Shown: piece after piece, positions 1 through 10,815 of the stretch
Layout of the letters: each line of letters starts with the position of its first letter
Numbering within the stretch: the first letter of the stretch is position 1
From: Schizophyllum amplum
Taxonomy: Eukaryota; Basidiomycota; Agaricomycetes; Agaricales; Schizophyllaceae
Direction: 5' to 3'
NCBI GenBank assembly: GCA_007026445.1
Contig: VDMD01000021.1
Location: forward strand, 432,019-496,018
Length of the DNA: 64,000 bases
Program-made: the position numbers and the translations under genes
The notes under the pieces: model-generated
What the model saw: the letters and a program-made list of their open reading frames with translations, nothing else
Database searches by the model: none
What the model was told of the DNA's origin: nothing

Positions 1-26
1 TGCTCCTCCAGGTCCTTGCGCTCTAA
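1..26 (+). CDS. 3' end of a small secreted protein gene (partial)
   Basis: Only the last eight codons are inside the window, reading LLQVLAL then TAA at 24-26. These residues and the bases just after the stop match the 3' end of the secreted-protein gene at 27817-28785, which also ends LLQVLAL-TAA followed by AAGCGA and a GTGAG donor. The two genes are therefore paralogues. Nothing more of this gene can be seen. Confidence 0.75.
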
Positions 27-1071
27 GCGATGTGAGTATTTCATCGTGCCCTGCCCAGAGCTTCCGCTGACATGCTTGCAGATGTGTCCTACTTACGAAT
101 GATTAGAATCCAAGCTTCAATTCCATTCTTCTGCGCATTGTACGATACCACCGTCCTTATTACCCCGCTATTGCTTTCGAGTTAGCAGCACCGTCTTATG
201 CATTTGTACACCACATACATAATGCTTAATTTTTCTCTGAACGCGTTCAATACTGTCTGAAGTTCTGCAGCTTAGGATTTTGTGACGGCCTGTGACATGT
301 GACCGGTGAACGTCTGTTGCAATGAGCGTGTTCCGCTTCTGAGTCTTTCCCTTTCTGCGCGATATGTAACTCGCGTCATGAGATCTTGAGATCTTGAGAG
401 CTACTTAGAGACCTGCAGATAGCTAACATACTTTTGTTTGCCTCTGCGATTTCAGGCTCGGAGCAAGCCCCGTGCCCCGGCACGCAGAGGGCCGCGTCCT
501 TCGCAGAACGGAGGTCCTGATCGGGAGGTGCTCACGAGTCACGTTCCCCCAATGGACTCTGCGGCTGGCGTCGTATCTCTCGTGGGTCCTTGCTGGGTCC
601 TAGTCTCGCGGGTCAGCCTCTTCTCACAGATTGACGGGGGGACGGGTCGCTGGGTCCTTCCCTTTGCGCGCCAAAATTCGCGGATATCTTGCTTTTTACC
701 CTTGATAGAGGTAGGTACTGTACGCCGCGAGCACACTCACGTCGGCTGGTCGTTGGTAGGATTTTGTAACGGTTTGTGATTCCCAGCTGAACTGCTCTGA
801 ATCAGCCTTTGATCAGCCTTCTCAACATCTTCCGTGCACCCGTGTCAGCTCAGGGAGTTTTGTGAACCCGGCCATAGAATTTACTGTCATTATCGATGCA
901 TTTTTTCAAGACTTTTCTAATGAGCTCATGCCCATCTCATGCATGTAGTAAGCCGCTGGGCAAGCTGACGAAGACAGCCGCGGAAGACATATAAGCCACT
1001 TAGACGGCTTGTGCTGACATCACCCCCCTTTTCCCAATACTTGCACCTTTCCAGTCGCATACAGCTCAACC
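27..1071. other. Intergenic region with 3' UTR intron, short direct repeat and repeat fragment
   Basis: Bases 34-80 look like a 3' UTR intron (GTGAGT donor eight bases after the stop, CAG acceptor). A 22-base near-identical direct repeat (starting aggattttgt) occurs at about 273-294 and 758-779. Bases 585-650 resemble a repeat that recurs inverted near 45.85 kb. A TATA-like tataag at 990-995 lies about 80 bases before the next start codon. An open frame at 438-779 has no recognisable protein features. Confidence 0.5.
990..995 (+). promoter_or_regulatory. TATA-like box of the first NmrA-like gene
   Basis: The sequence tataag lies 77 bases upstream of the ATG at 1072, a plausible distance for a fungal core promoter. 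Confidence 0.4.
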
Positions 1072-2314
1072 ATGGCATCCAATACCATCTTCATGAACGG
1101 CGTGACCGGTGAGTGTCGAGATTGCTGGCTGTCTAGCGCTGGACTCATCATCGCGTTCACCCTCAGGCTACATCGGTGGCACGGTCCTCGCGGACTTGCT
1201 GAAGCGCCCCGACGCGTCCTCCTACAAGATTCGGGCGCTTGTGCGCAACGCAGAGAAGGCGCAGCAGTTGAAGGCCCTTGGTGTCGAGCCCGTGATGGGC
1301 GCACTAGATGATGTCGACATCATCGAGAAGGCAGCTAGCGAGGCAGACATTATCATTGCTACGGTGCGTAGGCAGGCTGTGGGCGAGACATATTCTGACC
1401 ATATCATAGGCCGATTGCGACCACGAGCCGTCAGCGCATGCTATCCTGCGCGGCGCGAAGACGCGGTTCACCGCGACGGGCACCCGCCCGATCTTCATCA
1501 ACACCGTGCGTCTCATGCGATCCCTATCCTTCTGAGCTTCCATTAACGCGCCATAGTCCGGCACAGGCGTGCTGTCTGACGACGCGCGTGGAATGCACAC
1601 TACCGAGACCATCTACGATGACTCCGACGCCGACCAGATCGCCTCCCTCCCCCTCACCCAGATCCACCGTCCCGTCGACGCCGCCATCGCATCGGCCGAC
1701 GCGGCCGGCTACGTATACACCTACATCATCCTGCCCTCCACCATCTGGGGTTGGCCGAACCACGAGCTGGTGCAGAAGGGGATCGCGAACTACCGCTCGG
1801 TGCAGATCCCCATGCTCATCGCCGGGTCCCTCGAGCGCGGCCACCCGGGGATGGTAGGCAAGGGCGTGTCCAACTGGCCCGACGTCGAAATCCACGAGCT
1901 GGGAGATCTATTCATGCTGGTGTTCGACGCCGCAGTGCGCGATCCGGCGGGGACGGGCCACGGCCGCGAGGGCTATTACATCGCGGCGAGCGATGAGCAT
2001 ACGTGGTACCAGATTAGCAAGGCCATCGGCGAGGCGATGGTCAAGTTCGGACGTGCGAGCGACTCGGAGCCGACGTCGTTCACGAAGGAGGAGCTCGACA
2101 AGTTCTATGGGGTGAGTGCAATCCGAAAACTATCGCTTAGTGGGCTGTACTGACAGAATCATAGGGATCGGAGTACTTGGGATCCAACTCTCGGGCCCGG
2201 GCGACGCGCTCGAAGGCGCTGGGCTGGAAGCCCACCAAGATGTCCAAGGACATGCTGGCTAGCATTGAGCAGGAAGTGAAGGGATGCATCGAAAAGCCCT
2301 ACAAGCTCGCTTAA
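1072..2314 (+). CDS. NmrA-like / atypical SDR NAD(P)-binding protein (copy 1)
   Basis: Predicted 344-residue cytosolic protein of the NmrA/isoflavone-reductase-like short-chain dehydrogenase superfamily. The N-terminal Rossmann motif reads IFMNGVTG-YIGGTVL, interrupted by intron 1 exactly at the G-x-x-G turn. A second conserved stretch reads IRALVRNAEKAQQLKALGVEPV. No substrate can be inferred; fungal members include NADPH sensors and oxidoreductases. Exons: 1072-1108, 1167-1363, 1410-1505, 1557-2111, 2165-2314, all with GT-AG introns. A paralogue at 37127-38383 has internal exons of identical length (197, 96 and 555 bases), so the two share a recent common ancestor. TATA-like sequence at 990. 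Confidence 0.88.
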
Positions 2315-2519
2315 GCCGGACTATGGACGGAATGAATGTATAATCACCGCATTTTCACTTGTACCTCTTCCATTAAAAAGGTCTCATTCAGACCGTTCAA
2401 TAAATTGAACTGCAAGAAATCAGCGGCTGGATAGATATATAATATGATAAACACAAGCAACACGACCTTGGCTGCGCACGATACATACAAGAGTGCAAGA
2501 GAACATGTCTTGCCAAACG

Positions 2520-4771
2520 TTAACCGGCACCAGTCGCTATACCGTGGCCCGATGTCCGTACATAAGACTCCTCCAGCGGTACCGTTCGTCCAAGTAGAAG
2601 ATTCCCGTCAACATACCTGACGCTGCTTGGTGGTCTATAGATGGGTATCGTGCCCTCGATATGTCGTCCCGCCTCATACGGAAGGTATGCTATCTCCTCG
2701 TCAGTGTCCGTATCGCTGCCCGTCTCGTGTCCATCGTCCGACGAGCCATATAAGTCGCGAGAGCGCAGGAGATGCTGCGCTACGCCAGCCTCCTCCTCGT
2801 CCACCGCCTCCACGTCGATGTCCACGTCTTCGTCTTCGTCCGAGGACATCGAGATGGGTTCATCGACAGTGTGCGGATCCTCTTCTTCCGTGAGCTCGCT
2901 GATCGAGTCGTTTTCCAGCCCGCCCACGTTGATCAGAGCATCGTCCTCCGCATCACTCTCGATACATGAGCTTGAACATGAGGGGGACCCCTCTGGCGTG
3001 GGTGGCGGCCGGCCGCGCGAAAATGCAGAGCGCTTTCGCGGCGTAAGCCAGGCCGCGTGCGGAATGACGACCTCGGGCACAAGGCGAGGCGGAGGAGGCT
3101 GAGGGCTCCTAGGCCGACGCTTGATGACAACAGGAGTCTCATCCTTTGATGGTCTCAACAACCTGGATGAGCGACGAGTGCTAGACGATGTCGCTGGTGC
3201 AGGCGGAGACCCCGATGACGAGTCAGACGCTGCAGGGGAAAGAGGCGCACGAGCGGGTATCCGGACGGTAAGCTTGCCCGAAGTCGGGGTCGGGATCGCC
3301 TTGCCAATCCGCCGCGTCGGTACAGCCTTGCTGCAGCTCGGATCAGAGGGCACGGCAGTCTTGCTCTTCCGCTTGGTGGCCTTCGGTGTCCGCGGCGGTG
3401 TCGGGAGCACGTCCACGCGCCTGCGCTTCGCCGGGGTCGAGCCCTGCACGCCCGCCTTGCGCTTTACGCCCTTGTTGCACGCGGTTTCTTCCCGCTTGCG
3501 CGCCGCATCCTCCCTCGCCTGCTTCTTCTCTGCCTTCGCCGCCTTCCCCCGAGCCTCCTCGTCCAGATGACGATGCACATCGCCCGCGAACGTCTGCGCG
3601 TCGCCCTGGAGCCACACGTCGAACACGTCTCCCCATTCCCGCGCAGGCGCCGGAAAGTCGAGGTTGAGGTACACAGACGTGATGGGCGCGTCCGCGCCGG
3701 GCGTGCCACGAGGCGACGGCAGCGATTCCACGCCCGCTGCCGCGCGGACGGCTTTGGCGAACTCGCGGACGATGCGCTTGGTACCCGGAACGCGCAGGCT
3801 CGTTCCCACGACGAGGAGCAAGTCCGGGCCGCTGCGCCCTGAGCCCTTCGAGGTGCCGGTGAGATCGCGTCGGACCACGTCGCCGACGCCCTCCGCATCG
3901 GCATGCGCCTCCCCGTAGAGCACGACGGAGGGCCGGAGCTTGCCAATGGCGCGTGCGCGCTTGCCTGCGGCGGCGCGGACGACGGCCATGTCGGAGCACG
4001 AGGGGCAGAGCGGTGGGGCGCCGGCCGCAAGAGAGGGGAGATACTCCGTGAGCGCGCAGGAATATGTGCACGTCATGCAATAGAGCCGGGTGAGGGTACC
4101 GTGGAGGGGGACGCAGCGCGGGGGGTCAAGGGACGTGTGGCCTCCGGGGTCGGTGGTGGGGTTCGTGCGTGGTCTGTGCCGCCTGTTGTCGAAGGCCGGC
4201 ACGCCGAAGGAGAGGCCTGACTTGGCTTCGATGGCGTCGATGTTCTGGGTATACACACGCAAGAGCTTGCCGCTGTCGTCAAGCGCGCGGAGTAGGCGAT
4301 GGAAGGGGGTGGGGGACGCCGCGCTGGACATGTCAGAGAGCTGGGCAATCATCTGGCAGAACAAGGCGGTCATTTGTTCGGACTGCAAGCGGGGGTCGCG
4401 GTTAGTGCTTGTCGTGGACAGAATGCGTACGGGAACGCACGTTAAAAACAGAGGCATCGAACAGATCCTTGCCAGAGGACAGGTTTTCCTTGGGATGATC
4501 CCGTTTGAGGGTCTGGAAGAGACCGGCAGGGGAGCGGAAATCGGGTATGCCAGCTTGCACAGATATCCCAGCGCCTGTGAGACTCGATATGAGCACTTCC
4601 AGTGTTATCAGCATATACCCTAGGCTCACCGCAGACGACGACGATGCGCTTCGCCTTCATAATGGCTTTGAAGACGCTAGAAAGTGCGGCGTCATGGTCG
4701 GTAGGCTCGAAGAGAAACGACGGAGACGGCGGAAGCGGCTTCGTTTCGTCGAGGGGCAGATATAAAGTCAT
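2520..4771 (-). CDS. Hst3/Hst4-type sirtuin (NAD-dependent protein deacetylase)
   Basis: Predicted 712 residues in three exons (4771-4630, 4574-4441, 4382-2520). The Sir2 core fills about the first 330 residues: IVVVCG-GAGISVQAGIPDFRS (NAD binding, split by intron 1), TQNID near 137-141, the catalytic histidine in VPLHGT near 186, a zinc site from CMTC and CPSC, then VVGTSL and YLNLDFPAP. The rest is a basic, then Ser/Pro-rich and acidic low-complexity tail, probably disordered. Fungal Hst3/Hst4 proteins remove H3K56 acetylation in the nucleus; that role is inferred from family likeness and the long tail. The ATG at 4771 was chosen because MTLYLPLDET leads directly into the core; an in-frame ATG at 4858 exists. 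Confidence 0.88.
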
Positions 4772-5203
4772 CCAGGCGGATCCTGGATGCGGCGCGGGGG
4801 AAGAGGACGTCGTCGAAGCGAGTACGAAGACGGCCGGGTCGAGGGAACTGGCTAACATTCCAAGTCGTGAATTACAATGCAGAGTCTACGCCACAAATTC
4901 CGCACATTGCCGGACGATGTTCGTTTTCGACATCAATTCAAACTTTTCTTTGGGCTTCTCGTATGTCCAACTCAGAGGAGCCCAGCAGCTATGGTCTCCC
5001 CAGAGCAAAGTTGTTAATTGCGGCTTCTGTCAAGTGAACGTTTTCATTGCACGCCTGATTCGGCGTGCCGACCATGCAATCATTCTAGACCCATGGTCGC
5101 AAGACTTCGTCTACGCCGCACACCTGGCGCGATTTCAATCGGAGGATGCAACAACAATGAATCAGGGTCTTCTGATACAAAAATACAGACGCCGCGCTAC
5201 ACG
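4772..5203. other. Intergenic: sirtuin promoter and translin 3' region
   Basis: The 432 bases separate the sirtuin start from the translin stop, both genes being on the minus strand. No gene or clear TATA box was seen. Confidence 0.5.
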
Positions 5204-6239
5204 TCACTTGCTCTCTGCAGGGCTCGGCTCCTTCTGCGAGGATGGTGCCAGCTTGCGCAAGGAAACGTCGTAAACCACTATCAAAGATTCATCCCGTCAG
5301 CTGCGGACAGGCCCTACCATATTCTAACACTCACCTTCCTCGATCTTCTTGAGATCGTACTTCAGGCTGTCGAATCGCCGCCGAAGAGTATCATTTTTGA
5401 GGTTGAGCTTTGGCAACAATGTTAGCCATACAGGTCGCTAGCAAGGGGTTGTAGCATGTCTCACTCACCATTGAAAATCCAGCGAAGAGGTCTTTGACGA
5501 AGACGGATATCCTGATGGGCTCCTCAAAGTTGCCCAGCGTAACGGCATTGACTGCAAGTCGGGACTGCAAGACGCGTCAGTCGCCGTAAATCAACGGAGA
5601 GAAATCCGGAATCTCACAAGCTCGTTGACCATGCTGATGATCCCGTGCAGGTAATCTTCGGGTGGCAGACAGAAGCGATCTTTTTGCTCTTCCTTGACTG
5701 CGATGAAGTTCAAATGCTGCTCGAGAACGCTTGGATGACATGGAAACTCACCGTCCAGAATCTCTTCCACACGATGTATCGAGATCAGCGATCCCGACGT
5801 TAGGTACTTCATGAGCGCGGCGGTGAAGACGATGCTGCGCAGCGAGTTCGACCACATGTCCTTCCATCGCCAGAACTGGTTGGGTGGTATTATTGTAGCG
5901 AGGGCACTTGTCGTCTCAGAGCAGCTCATTAACGTCGGCCGCACCGAGTCCAGGAGCCTGGGTACTGTAGGGTTCTCTAGATTGAGCGAATTGTGCGAAC
6001 ATGAAGGTGGTTGGGAAAGGTCTACCTACATTCGCTGGTAGGCGTAGAGTGTATTTTGTTGAGCAAGCCGGTCATGGTGCGAGTTTTCTTGTCTAGCTCG
6101 GTGACCTGGTCCTTGATTTTCTGAAAGAATGTAGGGTCGGCGGGGGGCGGCGACCGGCGCGCAGAGCAACAGTCACCTCCCGAAGTTCAACATCCTGATC
6201 TAGGAGCGCATTTATGTTGTCCAGGTCCTTGGCGTCCAT
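5204..6239 (-). CDS. TSN: Translin (C3PO RNase complex subunit)
   Basis: Predicted 229 residues, close to the 228 of human translin, in seven exons: 6239-6177, 6120-6030, 5964-5752, 5697-5618, 5564-5469, 5407-5335, 5277-5204. Helical translin signatures include FWRWKDMWSNSLRSIVF, the acidic PPEDYLHGI, then ELSRLAVNAV, LNLKNDTLRRRFDSLKYDLK and a final VVYDVSLRKL. Translin assembles with TRAX into an octameric nucleic-acid-binding complex, C3PO, known in animals to help activate Argonaute and in Neurospora to process tRNA. The gene is divergent from the Argonaute gene with 280 bases between start codons. The intron 2 acceptor was chosen to avoid an in-frame stop created by the nearer AG. Confidence 0.92.
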
Positions 6240-6519
6240 CGTGATTTATGCCTGTGGTTTTAGCCTATCACCTCTTGACTTGAACGAGGGCCCTATGCAG
6301 ATTATAGAGAGAGAATCAGAAGAGTATCGTCGCGGTGAGTGAGTGAACCTCAGGCAGTTGCGAAGTTGAGCGGCATCGTGACGAGCCACGTGCCAATCGT
6401 TACTGTGATCCTAGGGTAGGTGAGTCATCGTTGCTCACAGCGATTCAAGCGGCACGTTGAGCGCATGATGTTGAACTTTCCACGCAGGCTTGTCTTGACC
6501 CATCGTCTTCCACATCAAC
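6240..6519. promoter_or_regulatory. Shared intergenic promoter between translin and Argonaute
   Basis: Both start codons face away from this 280-base segment, so it must hold the promoters and 5' UTRs of both genes. No TATA box is obvious. Shared regulation is inferred from the geometry only. Confidence 0.6.
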
Positions 6520-9500
6520 ATGAGCGGATATCGAGGCGATAGAGGACGCGGCCGTGGTGCCCCAGCGGGCGGACGTGGCGGAGGTGACCGTGGTGGCTAC
6601 CGTGGAGGTCCTCGAGGCGGAGGTGGCGGCGGCGGCGGCGGCGGCGGCTATCGTGGTGGCCCCCCTGGTGGCGGAGGCGGATACAGAGGAGGCGGCGGGG
6701 GTGGAGGCGGACGAGGAGGATACGGAGGTGCTGGCGCGTACGTGCTTTCTCCATCTGTTTGTATGCCAGACGAAGCTGAACGCATCTTGCAGCATCTTCG
6801 GGGGCGCTGCATCCCTGGACACCCGTCTCACTGACGATTCCCAAGACGAGCTGGTTGCCTCCCTCCGCAGCCTGTCGGTGCGCTCGGACGAGATGCCCCT
6901 GCGCCCAGGCTTCGGCACCAAGGGCCGCCCCGTCACCCTCCGATCCAACTTCTTCCCCGTGCGCGTTCCCAAGCGCCCGCTGTACGAATACGATGTGCAG
7001 ATCACGCCCGTCGCTGGCACTGCAAACCGCCGCGTCAAGAAGCGCATCTTCCAGCTGGCTGAGCAGCGCCCCGAGTGGGCTTCTCTGGGTCTGCGGAACA
7101 ACGTCGCCCACGACTCATCGTCGCGCATGATCGCGGCCAAGCGCCTGAAGGAGCCCATCGTTGTGCATGTCCCGTACTACGACGAGGATCAAGACGGCCC
7201 GCGTGCGGATGGAAAAGAGTACACTCTGACTATCGAGTTCATTCAAGAGATCGACACAAGCCACCTGCACAAGTGAGTGTCTCCAGGAGAATGCGAATTC
7301 TTTGTCTGAGCATTCCCTAGCTACCTTGCGGGCCAGCCCCAGTATCGCGGATACGACATTCTGCCGATCATCTCGGCGCTCAACAGCACGTCTTATACTA
7401 TATTCGTCGCGTCTCACTAACCTCCCACACTAGTTGTGCTCGCGGCATACGCCAACCGTCCCGGAGGTGGCGTGCTCGTGGGCCGGAACCGCTTCTTCTT
7501 CAAGGACCAGGGCGCTCAGCCGTTCGACCTTGGGGGTGGCCTTGAAGCCTGGAAGGGATTCTTCACGTCCGTGCGACCGAGCCACCACCAGCTCATGGTC
7601 AATGTGAACGGTCAGTGAGAAATCCAATATCATCGCTGCTTTGTCTTACAGCCCATAGTTTGCACCACTGCGTTTTACAAGGAAGGCCGACTAGACAGAG
7701 CCATGCTCGAGTTTAGAGACGCCAGTTTCGGGGCTCGTCCGACCGTATTTGTGAAGGGGCTGCGCATCATCGCGACACACCTTGGGTACCGCAAGACTAT
7801 CAAGAACCTTTCCAATGTCAACGCAAGGCAGCACAGCTTCCACTGCGCTGAGTACAACAAGGTGGTCACGGTCGAAGAATACTTTGCTAGAAGTGAGTGC
7901 ATAAACGCTGCTTATTGGGCGTCTCTCACACATTATACAGAGTACAACCGCCGCCTCGAGCATCCCGAGATCCCGCTTGTGAACGTCGGCTCGACCAAGG
8001 AGAACTTGCTTCCGCCCGAGCTCTGCCAGATCATGCCCAATCAAGCGTTCAAGGGCAGGCTCACCGACGAGCACACGGCGCGCATGATCACTGTCGCCGC
8101 GCAGCCGCCTGCCATTAATGCCTCCCTCATCGCGAACATGGGCATGCAGAAGCTTGGATACGCGCAGGACGCTGGCCCCCTCGCCGCCTTCGGCATCTCA
8201 ATCGGAAAGGAGATGACGGTTGTACCCGGCCGCATCCTGACGCCGCCAAAGATCAAGTACGGAAGGGGAGAACCGGAGGTCGACGACCGCGCGAGCTGGA
8301 ACCTGCGCAATGTGCGCTTCGCGAAGGGCGCGGTGTTGAATAACTGGGCGGTAGTGGTGCTGCATGATCGGGCCAGGGACGAGTTCCAGTCGCGTACTGA
8401 CCCGGCGCTGCGTCCCGTCATCGAAGGGTTTGCGAGCATGTGCGCCACGAGCGGGATGGCTGTGCAGCAGAAGTCGCCGCCTGTGTACGATATCACTCTC
8501 GTACCGAAGGACGGGAGCGACCCGACGCGGAAAAATTCGTAAGTATTGTTCACCTTTTGAGGGAATGGGCATTCACTAACGAACGCAGCATTACGGCCAT
8601 CCGGAAGGCTTTGATGGAGCAGGCCAGGCCGAAGCCGAACATCATGCTCGTTATACTGGCGAATGGCGACAAGCATATCTACTCTGGTCTCAAGCACCTC
8701 TGCGACTCCTTCCTTGGGATCGGTACCGTGTGTGTGCAGTCCAGCAAGATCAGGAATCAGAAGGGTGTGTCTGCTTACTACTACTTCAATGCCTATCAAC
8801 TAATGTCGGGCTGCAGGTCAACTGCAATACTTCGCGAACGTCGCCCTGAAGATGAACATGAAGCTGGGCGGGAACAAGTATGTTTGTTTTTCTGCATTCG
8901 CTGGCACGTCTTTGACGAGTGTTGCAGTCACGGCCTCGACCCTGGCAGTGTTGGATGGCTGAAGCAGGAGTCGACGATGCTTGTTGGAATTGACGTAACG
9001 CACCCGGGCCCCTCGACTGTCAAGGGCACACCGTCCGTTGCCGCTGTCGTGGCCAGCGTGGACGACAACTACGGCCAGTTCCCTTGCAGTCTGGATATCC
9101 AGGAGACCAAGAAGGAGGTCAGTCAGACGGTGGTGCGGCGAGAACGAGAGATGGCTAACGAGTGCTTCAGATGGTCACCAACCTGAAGACCATGATGGTC
9201 GAGCGCCTGACGTTGTACAAGACGCGCAACAATGCTCTGCCTCGTCGTGTTCTTGTATATCGGGACGGTGTATCTGAGGTGTGTTTGAACACTGAGTGAA
9301 TGCTTGCGAGTTATTGACGTATGTAAAGGGCCAATTTGCCACTGTCGTCGCAGAAGAAATGCCCGAGATGAAGGCCGCCTTCAAGAAGTTTGACTCGGCC
9401 AACAGCAAGTACAATCCCAAGCTCACCATCGTCATTTGTGGTACGCACGATGATACTTTTCATAGCCGCTCTTGCTGATCCCGCATACAGGCAAGCGCCA

Positions 9501-9966
9501 CCACACGCGCTTCTTCCCTACTGACAGCAACGGCGCCGACCACAAGGGCAATCCAAAGGCCGGCACTGTCGTCGACCGCGGTGTCACCGCCATCTACGAA
9601 TTTGACTTCTTCTTACAAGCACACGGCGGCCTCAACGGGACGACTAAGCCGACTCACTACTATGTCGTGCACGACGAAATGAACTTCATGGCCGACGACC
9701 TGCAATCGCTCACCAACAACGTGTCATACATGTTCGCGCGCGCGACGAAGGCGGTGAGCCTGGTCAGCCCGGCGTACTATGCGGACCTCGCATGCGAGCG
9801 CGGTAGGTGCTACCTACACCCGCTGCTGCAGGGGATCAGCCGGGTGCCGCGGGCGACGGCCACGTCTGGCGGATCGGACCAGGAGCAGGAGGTGTTCCGG
9901 GAGGCGCAGGATATGTGGCATGGCGGGGCGCACCCGGCGTTGAAAGATACGATGTTTTATCTCTGA
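6520..9966 (+). CDS. AGO: Argonaute, QDE-2-like small-RNA-guided silencing protein
   Basis: Predicted 964 residues in twelve exons: 6520-6737, 6793-7272, 7321-7385, 7434-7610, 7659-7892, 7941-8538, 8589-8764, 8817-8877, 8928-9117, 9171-9278, 9329-9440, 9491-9966. The first about 70 residues are a Gly/Arg-rich RGG tract, followed by ArgoN, linker 1, PAZ, Mid and PIWI regions. PIWI catalytic positions are visible: D near 692 in LVGIDVTHPGPS, D near 765 in VYRDGVSE, and D near 905 in PAYYADLACERGRCY where animal slicers often have H. The protein ends DTMFYL. It should bind small RNAs and cleave targets. Intron 3 needs a GC donor (at 7386) to keep frame. The gene is divergent from translin. Confidence 0.95.
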
Positions 9967-10815
9967 GACTATGGGCTGGCGCCTCTACTCTTATTGATAT
10001 GTACTATAGTACTTGCTCTACTTCCTGACTGTATGTGTCTGTATATGTGTACTTGTACACAGCGCTTGATCTTGGATATCCAGTTACCGCGCAACTTTAT
10101 ATGCTTCGTGTTTTTGCTGTGTCCTTGATACTCCAGTTTGCTACAGAATTATATGAACGTTGGACATGGGCTCGCCAGATTTAGTCGATACGATATTCTC
10201 AAGGGAAGGTGCAGTTGTGGTAGTTTATTTGTCCTTGTTGCGCGACTTCCTTTCCGGGAACCGACATCAACACCTGAGTACTGAGTCCTGACTCCAACGT
10301 TCGCATTCGACAGTGGACCGTCAGGACTCAGTTGTCACGCTCTTGCGAACTTATGGCAAGCACTCTGCATTCAGCGGGTATGATAACTCTTTGCAAGACC
10401 TTTATATCTGGCTCATGGAATGAAAAAACAAGCTCTCGAAGCCCAAGTATCCCCCTGCACGCAGTCCTCGATGTCGAACGCAGGACCTTGCGTATCATGA
10501 TTGGTGTACATTGGCCTTCGTGTTGCTTTCTTAAAGCGGGATACTAGGATTCCCGTCCTTCTGGACTCCACGCCTTGATCAGCCGATACACATCCGCCGA
10601 AGTGAAGTTCGCGGAAACGCACAATCCCCGCAAGTAGGCGCGCGCCAGTGCTCTCTCACGGTAAGCGCCTGTAATTTTCTGTATCGGATGTTTGACCATC
10701 GATAGGCGAGAAGAAAGGCTGGCTGCAACGTGCCTTCAGAGTTCGCCCTTTGTACTCTACCACCATCTCGCTGCGCCACTCTCATCGTCGCTGCTGCAAT
10801 CGCTCTTAGAGGTAT
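9967..10815. other. Intergenic region, small hairpin
   Basis: No gene recognised in 849 bases. An 11-base inverted repeat (ctgagtcctga at 10281-10291 and its complement at 10321-10331) could fold into a hairpin with a 29-base loop. Confidence 0.5.

Noticed and set aside
438..779. 113-residue open frame near the left end
   Set aside because: No ATG start, no family motif, and it overlaps a dispersed repeat and a short direct repeat.
3343..4080. Arg/Gly-rich minus-strand frame inside the sirtuin
   Set aside because: It is an out-of-frame reading of the GC-rich sirtuin exon 3, whose own frame carries all Sir2 motifs.
6445..7158. Long minus-strand open frames opposite Argonaute exons 1-2
   Set aside because: Their Ser/Ala/Thr-rich products are the mirror of the RGG-coding repeat and conserved Argonaute codons on the plus strand.
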